In this document: positions 23,927 to 32,151 of the stretch, piece after piece
Layout: every line of letters starts with the position of its first letter
How positions within the stretch are numbered: the first letter of the stretch is position 1
DNA from: Arenimonas sp.
GTDB taxonomy: Bacteria; Pseudomonadota; Gammaproteobacteria; Xanthomonadales; Xanthomonadaceae
Length of the DNA stretch: 39,965 nt
Assembly: GCA_026398695.1 (NCBI GenBank)
Contig: JAPLSJ010000081.1
Coordinates: forward strand, 1-39,965
Direction: 5' to 3'
Translations under genes and position numbers: made by a program
Notes under the pieces: generated by a model
The model's input: only the letters and a program-made list of their open reading frames with translations
Told to the model about the DNA's origin: nothing
The model's database searches: none

Positions 23927-25076
23927 CCTTCGCCAGGCCCACGCGCAGCAGCTTGCCGTCGGCGTCGTCGGTGAGCAGGTACAGGTAACCGTCCGGGCCC
24001 TGGCGCACGTCGCGGATGCGTTCGCCGAAGTTCACCAGCAGCGGCTCTTCGCCCACCACCTTGTCGCCGTCCAGCGTCAGGCGCACCACGCGCTGGAAGG
24101 CCAGCGCGCCCACGAACAGGCTGCCTTTCCATTCGGGGAACCGGTCGGCCGTGTAGAAGGCCAGGCCGCTGGGCGCGATGGACGGCGTCCAGGAATGGAT
24201 CGGCTGCTCCATGCCCGGCGCGGTCTTCTCGCCCGAGCCTATCGGCTGGCCGTTGTAGTTGATGCCCAGGGTGATCACGGGCCAGCCGTAGTTGCGGCCC
24301 GCCTGAGGGATGTTGAGTTCGTCGCCGCCGCGGGCGCCGTGCTCGGTCTGCCACAGCGCGCCCGTGACCGGGTGCAGCGCCGCGCCCTGGGCATTGCGGT
24401 GCCCGTAGGACCAGATGGCCGGGAGGGCGCCCTCGCGGCCCACGAAGGGATTGTCGGCCGGGATGCTGCCGTCGCGGTGGATGCGGAAAATCTTGCCCTG
24501 GCCCTTGTCCAGGCGCTGCGGATTGTCCAGGTTGGCGCGGTCGCCGCTGGTCACGTACAGGCGGCCTTCGCGGTCGAACACCAGGCGCGAGCCGAAGTGC
24601 TGGCCGGCGTCGAGCTTGGGCTCCTGGCGGAAGATCACCGCCACGTCCGACAGTGCGCCGTCCTTGAGCCGCCCGCGGGCCACCGCGGTACCGCCGCCGC
24701 CTTCGCCCGGCTCGCTGAAGCTCAGGTACACCCATGGGTCGGTGGCGAAGTCGGGATCCAGCGCCACGTCCAGCAGGCCGCCCTGGCCTTTGGTGAACAC
24801 CGCGGGCACGCCGGCCACCGGCGCCGACACCGCGCCGTCGCCGGACACGATGCGCAGCCGGCCCGGGCGTTCGGTCACCAGCATCCGGCCATCGGGCAGG
24901 AAGGCCAGGCCCCAGGGATGTTCGAGTCCGCTCGCGATCGTCGTGATGTCCAGGCCCTGGTAGACCGTCGATTCGGGCGGGGAAGCGGGCTGCGCGGCGC
25001 CGGAGGCATCGGCGGACTCGCGGGCGCCGCAGGCGGCGCAGGCCAGGATGAGCAGGGAGGCGAGGGTGGTTTTCAT
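23919..25076 (-). CDS. PQQ-dependent aldose sugar dehydrogenase, lipoprotein
   Basis: A 385-residue six-bladed beta-propeller of the soluble glucose/aldose dehydrogenase family (YliI-like). The N-terminus is a lipoprotein-type signal, MKTTLASLLILACAACG, with the lipidated residue C13 or C16. The propeller starts at GLEHPWGLAFLPDGRMLVTER. The catalytic base is H160 in the conserved HFGSRL motif, followed by the GRLYVTSGDRANLDNPQ segment, GHRNAQG and the Trp-rich WQTEHGARGGDE. It would oxidise sugars in the periplasm with PQQ. No pqq synthesis genes are in the window. The ATG at 25076 is the natural start of the signal peptide. The 3' end overlaps the opposite gene by eight bp. Confidence 0.9.
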   Translation of the reverse strand: MKTTLASLLILACAACGARESADASGAAQPASPPESTVYQGLDITTIASGLEHPWGLAFLPDGRMLVTERPGRLRIVSGDGAVSAPVAGVPAVFTKGQGGLLDVALDPDFATDPWVYLSFSEPGEGGGGTAVARGRLKDGALSDVAVIFRQEPKLDAGQHFGSRLVFDREGRLYVTSGDRANLDNPQRLDKGQGKIFRIHRDGSIPADNPFVGREGALPAIWSYGHRNAQGAALHPVTGALWQTEHGARGGDELNIPQAGRNYGWPVITLGINYNGQPIGSGEKTAPGMEQPIHSWTPSIAPSGLAFYTADRFPEWKGSLFVGALAFQRVVRLTLDGDKVVGEEPLLVNFGERIRDVRQGPDGYLYLLTDDADGKLLRVGLAKVR

Positions 25077-25107
25077 CAACGGTTCCTGGGAAAGGGCCAA
25101 AGAAGGC

Positions 25108-25767
25108 TCAGCGCAGCAGCGGGGCCAGCGCCGGCCACACGTGGTCGCGCAGCCGGGGCTGCGCCTCGGCGACGGGATGCAGGTTGTCGGACTGGAACGC
25201 GCTGCGCTCGGTGGCGATCGGCTCGAGCAGGAACGGCAGCAACGCCGTGCCGTGCGCCTTGGCGAGGTCGCGGTAGTTGCGCTCGAAGCCCTCGGTGTAC
25301 TGCGGGCCGAAGTTGGGCGGCATGCGCATGCCCACCAGCAGCACGCGCGCACCGGCCTGCTTGGACGCCACGATCATGCGTTCCAGGTTGGCCCGCGTCT
25401 GCGCAAGGGGCAGGCCGCGCAGGCCGTCGTTGGCGCCCAGTTCGATCACCACCACGGCAGGCTTGTGCCGCGCCAGTTCACCGGCGATGCGGCTGGCGCC
25501 GCCGGCGGTGGTTTCGCCGCTGACGCTGGCGTTGGCCACGCGCCAGCCCGGGTGGCGGGCCTTGAGGCGCTGGTCGGTGAGGGCCACCCAGCCCTGGGCG
25601 GGGGCGAGGCCGTAGGCGGCGGAAAGCGAATCGCCCATCACCAGTACCTTCCGCACTGGCGCGGGTTCGGCCGCCGCGGCGACAACCGCGGGCAGGGCCA
25701 GCGCCAGCAACAGGACCGTGACGCCCCGTTGAACCCTGGCCCGCCATGCTCCATATCCAAGTGACAT
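25108..25767 (-). CDS. tesA: Periplasmic acyl-CoA thioesterase I / lysophospholipase / arylesterase TesA
   Basis: A 219-residue SGNH-hydrolase. Residues 1-33 form a long signal peptide ending in AAA-AEPAP. Block I is GDSLSAAYG (catalytic S47), block III GANDGLRG (N113), and block V DNLHP (D194, H197). It hydrolyses thioesters, lysophospholipids and aryl esters in the periplasm. GGGAG eight bases before the ATG supports the start. It is divergent from the YbbA-type ATPase gene with only 29 bp between the start codons, the same pairing as tesA-ybbA-ybbP in E. coli. Confidence 0.92.
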   Translation of the reverse strand: MSLGYGAWRARVQRGVTVLLLALALPAVVAAAAEPAPVRKVLVMGDSLSAAYGLAPAQGWVALTDQRLKARHPGWRVANASVSGETTAGGASRIAGELARHKPAVVVIELGANDGLRGLPLAQTRANLERMIVASKQAGARVLLVGMRMPPNFGPQYTEGFERNYRDLAKAHGTALLPFLLEPIATERSAFQSDNLHPVAEAQPRLRDHVWPALAPLLR

Positions 25768-25796
25768 TGATTCGAACTCCCAAATTGAGGATTGCC

Positions 25797-26495
25797 ATGG
25801 CCGACAGCCACGATATGCCCACCACCGCCCAGGCCCTGCGTGCCGAAGGTCTGGGGAAGCGGGTGCCGCTGCCGTCGGGCCAGCTCACCATCCTCGATGG
25901 GGTCGGTTTTACCATCACCAAGGGTGAAGCCGTCGCGATAGTCGGTGCCTCCGGTTCAGGAAAGAGCACGCTGCTGTCGCTGCTGGCCGGCCTGGACGTG
26001 CCCAGCGAAGGTTCGGTCACGCTCGACGGCGCGCCGCTGTCGGCGCTGGACGAGGACGGGCGGGCCAAGGTGCGCGGCGCGAAGGTCGGCTTCGTCTTCC
26101 AGAGTTTCCAGCTGCTGCCCTCGCTGACCGCGCTCGAGAACGTGATGCTGCCGCTGGAGCTGCGCGGCGACGCCGACGCCGAGGGTCCGGCGCGGGACAT
26201 CCTGGCCCAGGTCGGCCTGGCCGATCGCCTGGGCCACTACCCGCGCCAGCTGTCGGGCGGTGAGCAGCAGCGCGTGGCGCTGGCCCGTGCCTTCGTGACG
26301 CGCCCGGCGGTGCTGTTCGCCGACGAGCCCACCGGCAACCTCGACACCATCACCGGCCAGGCCATCGTGGACCTGCTGTTCGAACTCAACCGCGTGGCCG
26401 GCACCACCCTGGTGCTGGTGACCCACGACGAACGCCTGGCCGCGCGCTGCGGACGCGTGCTGCGGCTCGATTCCGGCCGCCTGGTGTCGGCATGA
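25797..26495 (+). CDS. ybbA: ABC transporter ATP-binding protein, YbbA type
   Basis: A 232-residue LolD/MacB-like ATPase. Walker A GASGSGKST is at residues 50-58, the signature LSGGEQQRVALARAF and Walker B VLFADEPTGNLD are complete, and the switch His lies in LVTHDER. The family works with FtsX-type permeases in envelope lipid or lipoprotein transport; the substrate is not known. GAGGA lies six bases upstream of the chosen ATG (MADSHD); a second ATG at 25815 is possible. Its TGA overlaps the permease ATG (ATGA), which shows translational coupling. Confidence 0.93.
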   Translation: MADSHDMPTTAQALRAEGLGKRVPLPSGQLTILDGVGFTITKGEAVAIVGASGSGKSTLLSLLAGLDVPSEGSVTLDGAPLSALDEDGRAKVRGAKVGFVFQSFQLLPSLTALENVMLPLELRGDADAEGPARDILAQVGLADRLGHYPRQLSGGEQQRVALARAFVTRPAVLFADEPTGNLDTITGQAIVDLLFELNRVAGTTLVLVTHDERLAARCGRVLRLDSGRLVSA

Positions 26496-28993
26496 GGATC
26501 CCCCGCCTGGCGTGGCGCCAGCTGCGGCGAGACCTCGCCTCGGGCGACGTGCGCATCCTGCTGGCGGCCCTGGTGCTGGCGGTGATGGCCGTCAGCTCGG
26601 TCGGCTTCGTCACCGACCGCGCCGAACGTGCGCTGGCGCTGGAAGCCAACCGCCTGCTGGGCGGCGACACGGTGCTTCGCGCCGATGCGCCGATCACCGG
26701 CCTGCTGCGCGAAGCGGCCTCGGCTCCAGGCCTGAAGCAGACCGAGACGCTGAATTTCCCCAGCATGATCCGCGCCGGCGAAGCGCTGCGCCTGGGTGAG
26801 CTGAAGGCCCTGGGCGAAGGTTTCCCGCTGCGCGGCAGCTTCCGCCTGCTCGATCCCGCCACCGGCCTGGAAAGCACCGCCGACGGCGTGCCCAGGCCCG
26901 GCACGCTGTGGCTCAGCCGCGCCGGCGCCGACGCGCTGGGCGCGAAGGTGGGCGACCGCATCGGCGTGGGCACCAGCGAGCTGCGGCTGGCCGCGCTGGT
27001 GGTGCAGGAGCCCGACGCCGCGCTCGACTATTTCAACACCTCGCCGCGCGTTTTCCTGAACCTGTCCGACGTCGCGGCCACGGGCCTGGTGCAGGAAGGC
27101 AGCCGCATCACGTATCGGCTCGTGGTGGCCGGCGACGCCACCGCGGTGGAGCAGTTCAACGCCATTGCGCGCGACAACCTCGGGCGCGGCCAGCGGCTGG
27201 AAACCGCGGCGTCCGCACGGCCCGAGATCCGCCGTGCGCTCGAGCGCGCCGACCGGTTCCTGGGCCTGGCCGCGCTGGTGTCGGTGGTGCTGGCCGCCGT
27301 CGCGGTGGCCATGGCCGCGCGCCGGCACAGCGCCCGCCATCTGTCGGGTTCGGCGGTGATGCGCTGCCTGGGCGCAAGCCAGAACACGCTGGTGGGCATC
27401 CACGCCGGCGAACTGCTGATGCTGGGCCTGCTGGGCAGCGGCCTTGGCATCGCGCTGGCGTTCGGGCTGCAGTGGCTGGTGGCCGACTGGCTCACCGACG
27501 CGCTGAAACTGTCGATACCCGGCGCCGGCTGGCGGCCGGTGCTGGAAGGCTTCGGCGTGGGCCTGACCGTGCTGCTGGCGTTCGGCGTGCCGCCGGTGCT
27601 GGCCCTGCGCCGCGTGCCGGCGCTGCGCGTGCTGCGCCGCGACCTCGACCCCACCGAGCCCAGCGCCTGGCTGGTGGCGCTGGCCGGTTTCAGCGGCCTG
27701 GCCGGCCTGCTGTGGTGGAAAGCCGGCTCGGCGGCGCTGGGCACGGCGATGCTGGTGGGCATCGTTGCCACGCTGGCCGTGCTGGCCGGCCTGGCCTGGC
27801 TGCTGATCGCGCTGCTGCGGCGGGTTCGCTCGCGCCTGCGCGGTCCGTGGCGCTACGGGCTGGCCAACGTCAGCCGCCGCGCCGGGGCGAGCATCGCCCA
27901 GGTGTCGGCGCTGGGCCTGGGGCTGATGGCGCTGCTGCTGCTCACCTTCGTGCGCACCGACCTGCTGGACCGCTGGCGCAACGCGCTGCCGGCGGATGCG
28001 CCCAACCGTTTCATCATCAACGTGCAGCCCGACCAGGTCGGGCCCGTGCTCGACTTCCTCACGGCCCAGGGCGTGTCCGAGCCCGAGCTGTTCCCGATGA
28101 TCCGCGCCCGCCTCGTGGACGTGAACGGCACGCCGGTGGACGCCGAGGCGATGGGCGAGGAGGGCGGCCGTGCGCGGCGCATGGCCGAGCGCGAGTTCAA
28201 CCTCTCGTCGGCGGCGTCGCTGCGCAAGGACAACGAAATCACCGCCGGCACGTTCTGGACCGGGCGCGTGCCGTCGGAGACGGAGCTGTCGGTGGAAGAG
28301 GAATTCGCCGCCACGCTGGGCTGGAAGCTCGGCGACACGGTGACCTTCGACATCGCCGGCTCGCCCTACACGGGCCGCATCACCAGCCTGCGCAAGATCG
28401 ACTGGGAAAGTTTCCGCCCCAACTTCTTCGTCATCGGCTCGCCGGGTTCGCTCGATGCGTACTCGGGCAGCCACATCACCGCAGTGAACGTGCCCGAAGG
28501 TCGCACGCGCTTCACCACCGAGCTGGTGGACGCGTTCCCGAACCTGTCGGTGGTGGACATCGACGCGGTGCTCGACCAGGTGCGCGGCACGGTGGAACAG
28601 GTGTCGACCGTCGTGGAAGCGGTGTTCTACTTCTCGCTAGCGGCCGGCGTGCTGGTGCTGCTGGCGGCGGTGAGCGCCAGCCAGGACGAGCGCCTGCTCG
28701 AGGGCGGCGTGATGCGCGTGCTCGGCGGCAGCCGGCGCCAGCTGCGCTGGGCCCAGGTGTCGGAGTTTTCGGCCATCGGCCTGCTGTCGGGCGTGGTGGC
28801 GGCCATTGCGGCATCGGTGCTGGCGGGGGTGGTGGCCAAGCAGGCCTTCGACCTGCCGTGGACGCCCGACCCGGTGCTGGCGCTCACGGGCGCGGCCATC
28901 GGCACGGTGGCGGCGCTGCTGGCGGGGCTGGCAGCCACGCGGCGCGTACTGGACGCACCGCCTTCGGTCACGCTGCGCGAGCTGCAGGACTGA
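26492..28993 (+). CDS. ybbP: FtsX/MacB-type ABC permease, YbbP type
   Basis: An 833-residue inner-membrane permease, the partner of the YbbA-type ATPase. It has an N-terminal membrane helix (about 16-40) and a periplasmic domain. A first FtsX core lies near residues 255-400. It includes a helix rich in AVAVAMAARRHS and the motif MRCLGASQNTLVG. A central helix bundle follows, then a large second periplasmic domain (about 500-700) and a C-terminal FtsX core with MRVLGGSRRQLRW. Two FtsX modules and about ten helices match E. coli YbbP (804 aa). It overlaps the ATPase gene by four bases. Convergent with the DUF456 gene (3 bp). Confidence 0.92.
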   Translation: MRIPRLAWRQLRRDLASGDVRILLAALVLAVMAVSSVGFVTDRAERALALEANRLLGGDTVLRADAPITGLLREAASAPGLKQTETLNFPSMIRAGEALRLGELKALGEGFPLRGSFRLLDPATGLESTADGVPRPGTLWLSRAGADALGAKVGDRIGVGTSELRLAALVVQEPDAALDYFNTSPRVFLNLSDVAATGLVQEGSRITYRLVVAGDATAVEQFNAIARDNLGRGQRLETAASARPEIRRALERADRFLGLAALVSVVLAAVAVAMAARRHSARHLSGSAVMRCLGASQNTLVGIHAGELLMLGLLGSGLGIALAFGLQWLVADWLTDALKLSIPGAGWRPVLEGFGVGLTVLLAFGVPPVLALRRVPALRVLRRDLDPTEPSAWLVALAGFSGLAGLLWWKAGSAALGTAMLVGIVATLAVLAGLAWLLIALLRRVRSRLRGPWRYGLANVSRRAGASIAQVSALGLGLMALLLLTFVRTDLLDRWRNALPADAPNRFIINVQPDQVGPVLDFLTAQGVSEPELFPMIRARLVDVNGTPVDAEAMGEEGGRARRMAEREFNLSSAASLRKDNEITAGTFWTGRVPSETELSVEEEFAATLGWKLGDTVTFDIAGSPYTGRITSLRKIDWESFRPNFFVIGSPGSLDAYSGSHITAVNVPEGRTRFTTELVDAFPNLSVVDIDAVLDQVRGTVEQVSTVVEAVFYFSLAAGVLVLLAAVSASQDERLLEGGVMRVLGGSRRQLRWAQVSEFSAIGLLSGVVAAIAASVLAGVVAKQAFDLPWTPDPVLALTGAAIGTVAALLAGLAATRRVLDAPPSVTLRELQD

Positions 28994-28996
28994 GGT

Positions 28997-29485
28997 TTAC
29001 CAGGCCCACATCGCGAGGATAAACAGCACCAGCATCGCCAGCGCGAGCATCAGCTTGAGCACGGCGCCCACCAGGATTCCCAGCCAGGTGCCGAGCCCGA
29101 TCTTGGACGCGTCGCGCCAGGCGCGCCCGTGGGCCATTTCACCCAGCGAGGCGCCCAGGAAAGGCCCGGCCACCAGGCCGGGCACGCCGAAGAAGATGCC
29201 CGCGAAGCCGCCGATGCCCGCGCCCCACAGCCCCTTGTTCGAGGCGCCGGAACGCTTGGCGCCCAGGATGCTCGAGGCCAGGTCCACGCCGATGGACAGC
29301 AGCACCAGCACGCCCAGGGCGGTCAGGGTGCCGGCGCCGATATGGGCGAAATCACCGGCCCAGGCCGCCAGCAGCATGCCGGCGAACATCACCGGCAACC
29401 CGGGCAGCACGGGCAGGATCGTTCCAAGCAGACCGACGACGATCAGCACGCCGGCCACGACGTAATAAAGCGATGTGTTGTCCAT
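28997..29485 (-). CDS. DUF456 family membrane protein
   Basis: A 162-residue protein with about four or five hydrophobic, Gly-rich helices: VVAGVLIVVGLLGTILPVLPGLP, MFAGMLLAAW, LTALGVLVLLSIGVDL, a Gly-rich middle (GAGIGGFAGIFFGVPG), and a C-terminal hydrophobic end. The PVLPGLP and DLASSILGAKRSGAS motifs match DUF456. Function unknown. The start at MDNTSLYY was chosen because TATGCT ends six bases before it on the minus strand and no Shine-Dalgarno occurs; the frame is open ten codons further upstream, but those overlap the -10 box. Confidence 0.85.
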   Translation of the reverse strand: MDNTSLYYVVAGVLIVVGLLGTILPVLPGLPVMFAGMLLAAWAGDFAHIGAGTLTALGVLVLLSIGVDLASSILGAKRSGASNKGLWGAGIGGFAGIFFGVPGLVAGPFLGASLGEMAHGRAWRDASKIGLGTWLGILVGAVLKLMLALAMLVLFILAMWAW

Positions 29486-29491
29486 GGCGCC

Positions 29492-29497
29492 AGCATA
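29492..29497 (-). promoter_or_regulatory. -10 box of the DUF456 gene, six bases before the ATG
   Basis: On the minus strand TATGCT is followed by GGCGCC and ATG. There is no ribosome-binding site, so this is another candidate leaderless start. Confidence 0.5.
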
Positions 29498-29513
29498 ACA
29501 AGGCCAGGCCGCC

Positions 29514-29544
29514 AAAAAAAAACGGCCCGCCGAGAGGCGGGCCG
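29514..29544 (-). terminator. Intrinsic terminator of the fasciclin gene
   Basis: Stem CGGCCCGCC/GGCGGGCCG (29523-29531 with 29536-29544), GAGA loop, and nine A's at 29514-29522 that read as a T-tract on the minus strand. Confidence 0.9.
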
Positions 29545-29572
29545 CGGGCTTGCCCCCGGGAGGGGAGGGCGG

Positions 29573-30082
29573 TTACTCGGGCATGATCACCGTGTCGATC
29601 ACGTGGATGACGCCGTTGCTGGCGGCGATGTCGGTGGCGGTGACGGTGGCTTCGTCCACCTTGACCGTGCCGTCGGTGACGGTGATGTCGGCCACGGCGC
29701 CGTTGACGGTGGTGGCGTTGTCCAGGCCCACCACGTCGGCGGCCATGACCTTGCCGGCGACGACATGGTAGGTCAGCAGCGCGACCAGCTTGTCCTTGTT
29801 CTCCGGCTTGAGCAGGTTCTCCACGGTGCCGGCCGGCAGCTTGGCGAACGCGGCATCGGTGGGCGCGAAGACAGTGAACGGGCCGGCGCCGCTGAGCGTC
29901 TCGGCCAGGCCGGCGGCCTTCACGGCAGCGACCAGGGTTTCGAAGTCGGCGTTGCCGGCGGCCACGTCGACGATGGTGCCGGGGGCCTTGGTTTCGGCCT
30001 CGTTGTGGTGGCCGGCGAAGGCGGGGGTGGCGACGACGGCGGTCATCATGGCGGCGAGCAGGCTCTTGCGCAGAAGGGTCAT
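29573..30082 (-). CDS. Secreted fasciclin (FAS1) domain protein
   Basis: A 169-residue periplasmic or secreted protein with a single FAS1 adhesion-type domain. Residues 1-23 are a signal peptide (ending TPAFA). The H1 motif is [14 protein letters not shown] and the H2 region is [14 protein letters not shown]; the domain ends with [16 protein letters not shown]1 proteins in proteobacteria are linked to surface adhesion and biofilm, but this one has no wall anchor. GGAG six bases before the ATG supports the start; the frame is open far upstream without homology. A strong terminator follows. The 183-bp upstream gap also carries the promoter of the divergent hydrolase. Confidence 0.93.
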   Translation of the reverse strand: MTLLRKSLLAAMMTAVVATPAFAGHHNEAETKAPGTIVDVAAGNADFETLVAAVKAAGLAETLSGAGPFTVFAPTDAAFAKLPAGTVENLLKPENKDKLVALLTYHVVAGKVMAADVVGLDNATTVNGAVADITVTDGTVKVDEATVTATDIAASNGVIHVIDTVIMPE

Positions 30083-30265
30083 CGGAAGCTCCAAGGAATG
30101 GGGAAGTGCTCTGGGCACGGGGCAGAGGTTGCGCCCGGCGCCGTCGCGGCAGCGTGCGTGGCGCGTCAACGGTTTGTCCGTTTTGCGTGTCGGTGGCGTG
30201 ATCGGCCCTGCCGGGCCGGCGCCGCAGTGGGTATGCTGCGCGGCATTCGATACTGCGGTGCCACC

Positions 30266-31105
30266 ATGTCCCTCGTTGAACTGCCCATCGTCGCCGGTGA
30301 CGGCCACGCCAGCCTGCTGCGCCTGCACCGCACCGCCGAGCCGGGCCCCGGCTTGTTCTGGATGCCCGCGCTGGGCGTGCCCGCCGCGAAATACGATGCG
30401 TTCGCGAAGGCCCTGGTGGCCGAAGGCGTCACCTGCGCCGTGCACGAATGGCGCGGCAACGCGAGCAGTTCGCTGCGCGCGCGCCGCGGCGTGGACTGGG
30501 GCTATCGCGAACTGCTGCAGCACGACCTGCCGGCCTCGATCGCCGCGCTGGACAGCGCCACGCGCTGGTACTTCGGCGGCCACAGCCTGGGCGGGCAGCT
30601 CGCCGCCATGGCGGCGGCGCGGCAGCCGCACGCCAGTGCCGGCCTGGCCCTGGTGGCCACCGGCGTGCCGCAGGCGTCCACTTTCAGGGGCCGGCAGCGG
30701 CTGGGCGTGGGGCTGTTCGCAGGCGTGCTGCCGCTGCTCACGCGCGTGGCCGGCTACTATCCGGGCCACCGGCTGGGCTTCGCGGGGCGCGAGGCCGGGC
30801 AGCTGATGCGCGATTGGGGCGCTACCGTGCGCACCGGCCGCTACGATCACTACGGCCATCGCGACGACCTCGACAGCGTGCTGGCCAGGCTGCAGCAGCC
30901 GGTGCTGGGCGTGCGCATGACGCGCGACTGGCTGGTGCCCGAAGCATCGATGCAGGCGCTGCTGGGCAAGGTGGGCAGCGGCGTGAAATCGGTCGAACGC
31001 TTCGACGATGCGCGCCTGGGTGCGCGCGCCGACCACTTCCGCTGGATGCGGCAGCCGCAGGCCCTCGCGGCCTGCATCGCCGCCTGGATGCGCGCTAGCC
31101 CTTGA
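30266..31105 (+). CDS. Alpha/beta hydrolase family protein
   Basis: A 279-residue cytosolic protein of the alpha/beta hydrolase fold (COG4757-like). The nucleophile elbow is GGHSLGG with S107; the oxyanion region is [19 protein letters not shown]. The late acid may be D226 or a nearby Asp in [10 protein letters not shown], and the base may be H262 in ADHFRWM. No substrate can be inferred. TATGCT at 30232-30237 ends 28 bases before the ATG. The last 11 bases overlap the convergent cytochrome-like gene. Confidence 0.82.
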   Translation: MSLVELPIVAGDGHASLLRLHRTAEPGPGLFWMPALGVPAAKYDAFAKALVAEGVTCAVHEWRGNASSSLRARRGVDWGYRELLQHDLPASIAALDSATRWYFGGHSLGGQLAAMAAARQPHASAGLALVATGVPQASTFRGRQRLGVGLFAGVLPLLTRVAGYYPGHRLGFAGREAGQLMRDWGATVRTGRYDHYGHRDDLDSVLARLQQPVLGVRMTRDWLVPEASMQALLGKVGSGVKSVERFDDARLGARADHFRWMRQPQALAACIAAWMRASP

Positions 31106-31493
31106 AGTCGCGGTGGCAGGCCTGGCAGCCGCCGTTCACCCGGTCCACGACCACGCGCGCGGCGGCGCAGTCCGCCGGCGGCGCCGACAGCGCGGCGTCG
31201 AGCGCGGCGCGCAGCTCGCTGGCGTGGGCGATGAAGCGCTCGTCGTCGGCCGTGGGCAGGAAGGCCGGCTCGAGGTCGTTGCCCAGGTGCCGCAGCGTCT
31301 GCAGCGACGGGGTGAGGTCGGTGGCGGCGCAGCGGTTGCGCTTGAGCGACTGGTCGAGGGTCTTCATCTGGGCCGACATCACGGCCATGACGCCGTTGGG
31401 GTAGGCCGTTCCCTGGCGCAGCGTGTTGATCAGGATCAGGGTGCACAGGGCGCCGACCAGCAGGCCGATGACGCCAACGATCAGGGATCGCAT
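31095..31493 (-). CDS. Membrane-anchored cytochrome c'-like monoheme protein
   Basis: A 132-residue protein. The N-terminal helix (about residues 4-24) is a signal anchor rather than a clearly cleaved signal. The middle is helical, with C55 and C109. A single heme-binding CXXCH (CQACH, residues 123-127) sits six residues from the end, followed by RDF. One C-terminal CXXCH on a four-helix bundle is the cytochrome c'/c556 layout. It may bind NO or carry electrons. I chose the second ATG because GGAG is six bases before it; an upstream ATG (31505) overlaps that site. It overlaps the opposite hydrolase gene by 11 bp. Confidence 0.72.
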   Translation of the reverse strand: MRSLIVGVIGLLVGALCTLILINTLRQGTAYPNGVMAVMSAQMKTLDQSLKRNRCAATDLTPSLQTLRHLGNDLEPAFLPTADDERFIAHASELRAALDAALSAPPADCAAARVVVDRVNGGCQACHRDFKG

Positions 31494-31506
31494 GGTTTTC
31501 TCCATG

Positions 31507-31539
31507 AAAAAAGCCGCCGTGAAGATATCACGGCGGCTT
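31507..31539 (-). terminator. Intrinsic terminator downstream of the glycine-zipper lipoprotein gene
   Basis: A perfect 12-bp stem (31511-31522 with 31528-31539) around AGATA. Six A's at 31507-31512 read as a T-tract on the minus strand. It also lies just upstream of the cytochrome-like gene's start. Confidence 0.88.
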
Positions 31540-31555
31540 TCATGCGACGCGGGGA

Positions 31556-32026
31556 TCAGCGCAGCGGGATCAGGCGATTGCCGTCCACGCGCACGTAGGC
31601 GCCGATGCGGATGTCGTTGCCCAGGCTGTTGCGGTTGATCACCAGGCGGCGACCGTCGTCCATGCGCACGTGGATGTCGAACGTTTCCTCGTTCACCTTG
31701 TTCTCGATCGCGTTGCCGGCGACCGCGCCCGCGACCGCGCCGGCCACCGTGGCGGTGTTCTTGTTGCCCTGGCTGCCGTGCTTGGGCACTTCACGCGCCA
31801 CCACCGCGCCGATGACGCCGCCGAGCACCGCGCCGGTGCGGCTGTTGCTGCGCGCGCCATAGACGGTCTCGATGCGCTCGACGGTGCCGCAGTCATAGCA
31901 GCGCTGCGGCTCGGAATAGGCAGGACGGTCGTCGTAGCCGCCGTAGCCGGCGTTGCGGGGGGCGGTGGTGGTGCAGGCCGTGGCCGTGAGGGTCAGGGCG
32001 GCGGCGATCAGCAACGAAGTCTTCAT
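31556..32026 (-). CDS. Glycine-zipper 2TM outer-membrane lipoprotein (SlyB/17-kDa antigen-like)
   Basis: A 156-residue predicted lipoprotein. The signal ends TLTATAC with C18 as the likely lipidated residue. A Cys pair (CYDC) lies near residue 43, and the glycine-zipper region is about 65-108 (GAVLGGVIGAVVAREV, then ATVAGAVAGAVAGNAIENKV). The C-terminal beta-like domain includes IHVRMDDGRRLVINRNSL and ends in RVDGNRLIPLR. This organisation matches the SlyB/Rickettsia 17-kDa family, which supports outer-membrane integrity. GAGG eight bases upstream supports the start. It is divergent from tcdA (125 bp). Confidence 0.88.
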   Translation of the reverse strand: MKTSLLIAAALTLTATACTTTAPRNAGYGGYDDRPAYSEPQRCYDCGTVERIETVYGARSNSRTGAVLGGVIGAVVAREVPKHGSQGNKNTATVAGAVAGAVAGNAIENKVNEETFDIHVRMDDGRRLVINRNSLGNDIRIGAYVRVDGNRLIPLR

Positions 32027-32139
32027 GGCGCGATCCTCTTGGGGGATGTTTCGTGAACAACCGTAGGCCTTCGAGCCTGAACAAGTCCCGACCAGGCCCG
32101 GTCCGGCACCGGCTCGCGTTCAGGACCCGGCGCGTGCCG

Positions 32140-32145
32140 TAAAAT
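32140..32145 (+). promoter_or_regulatory. -10 box of tcdA, six bases before the ATG
   Basis: TAAAAT, then ACTCGC, then the ATG at 32152. No Shine-Dalgarno occurs; candidate leaderless mRNA. Confidence 0.5.
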
Positions 32146-32151
32146 ACTCGC

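Noticed and set aside
26237..28474. Long minus-strand frame opposite the YbbA/YbbP genes
   Set aside because: The plus strand encodes clear Walker motifs and FtsX domains. The antisense translation is His/Gln/Arg-rich without structure.
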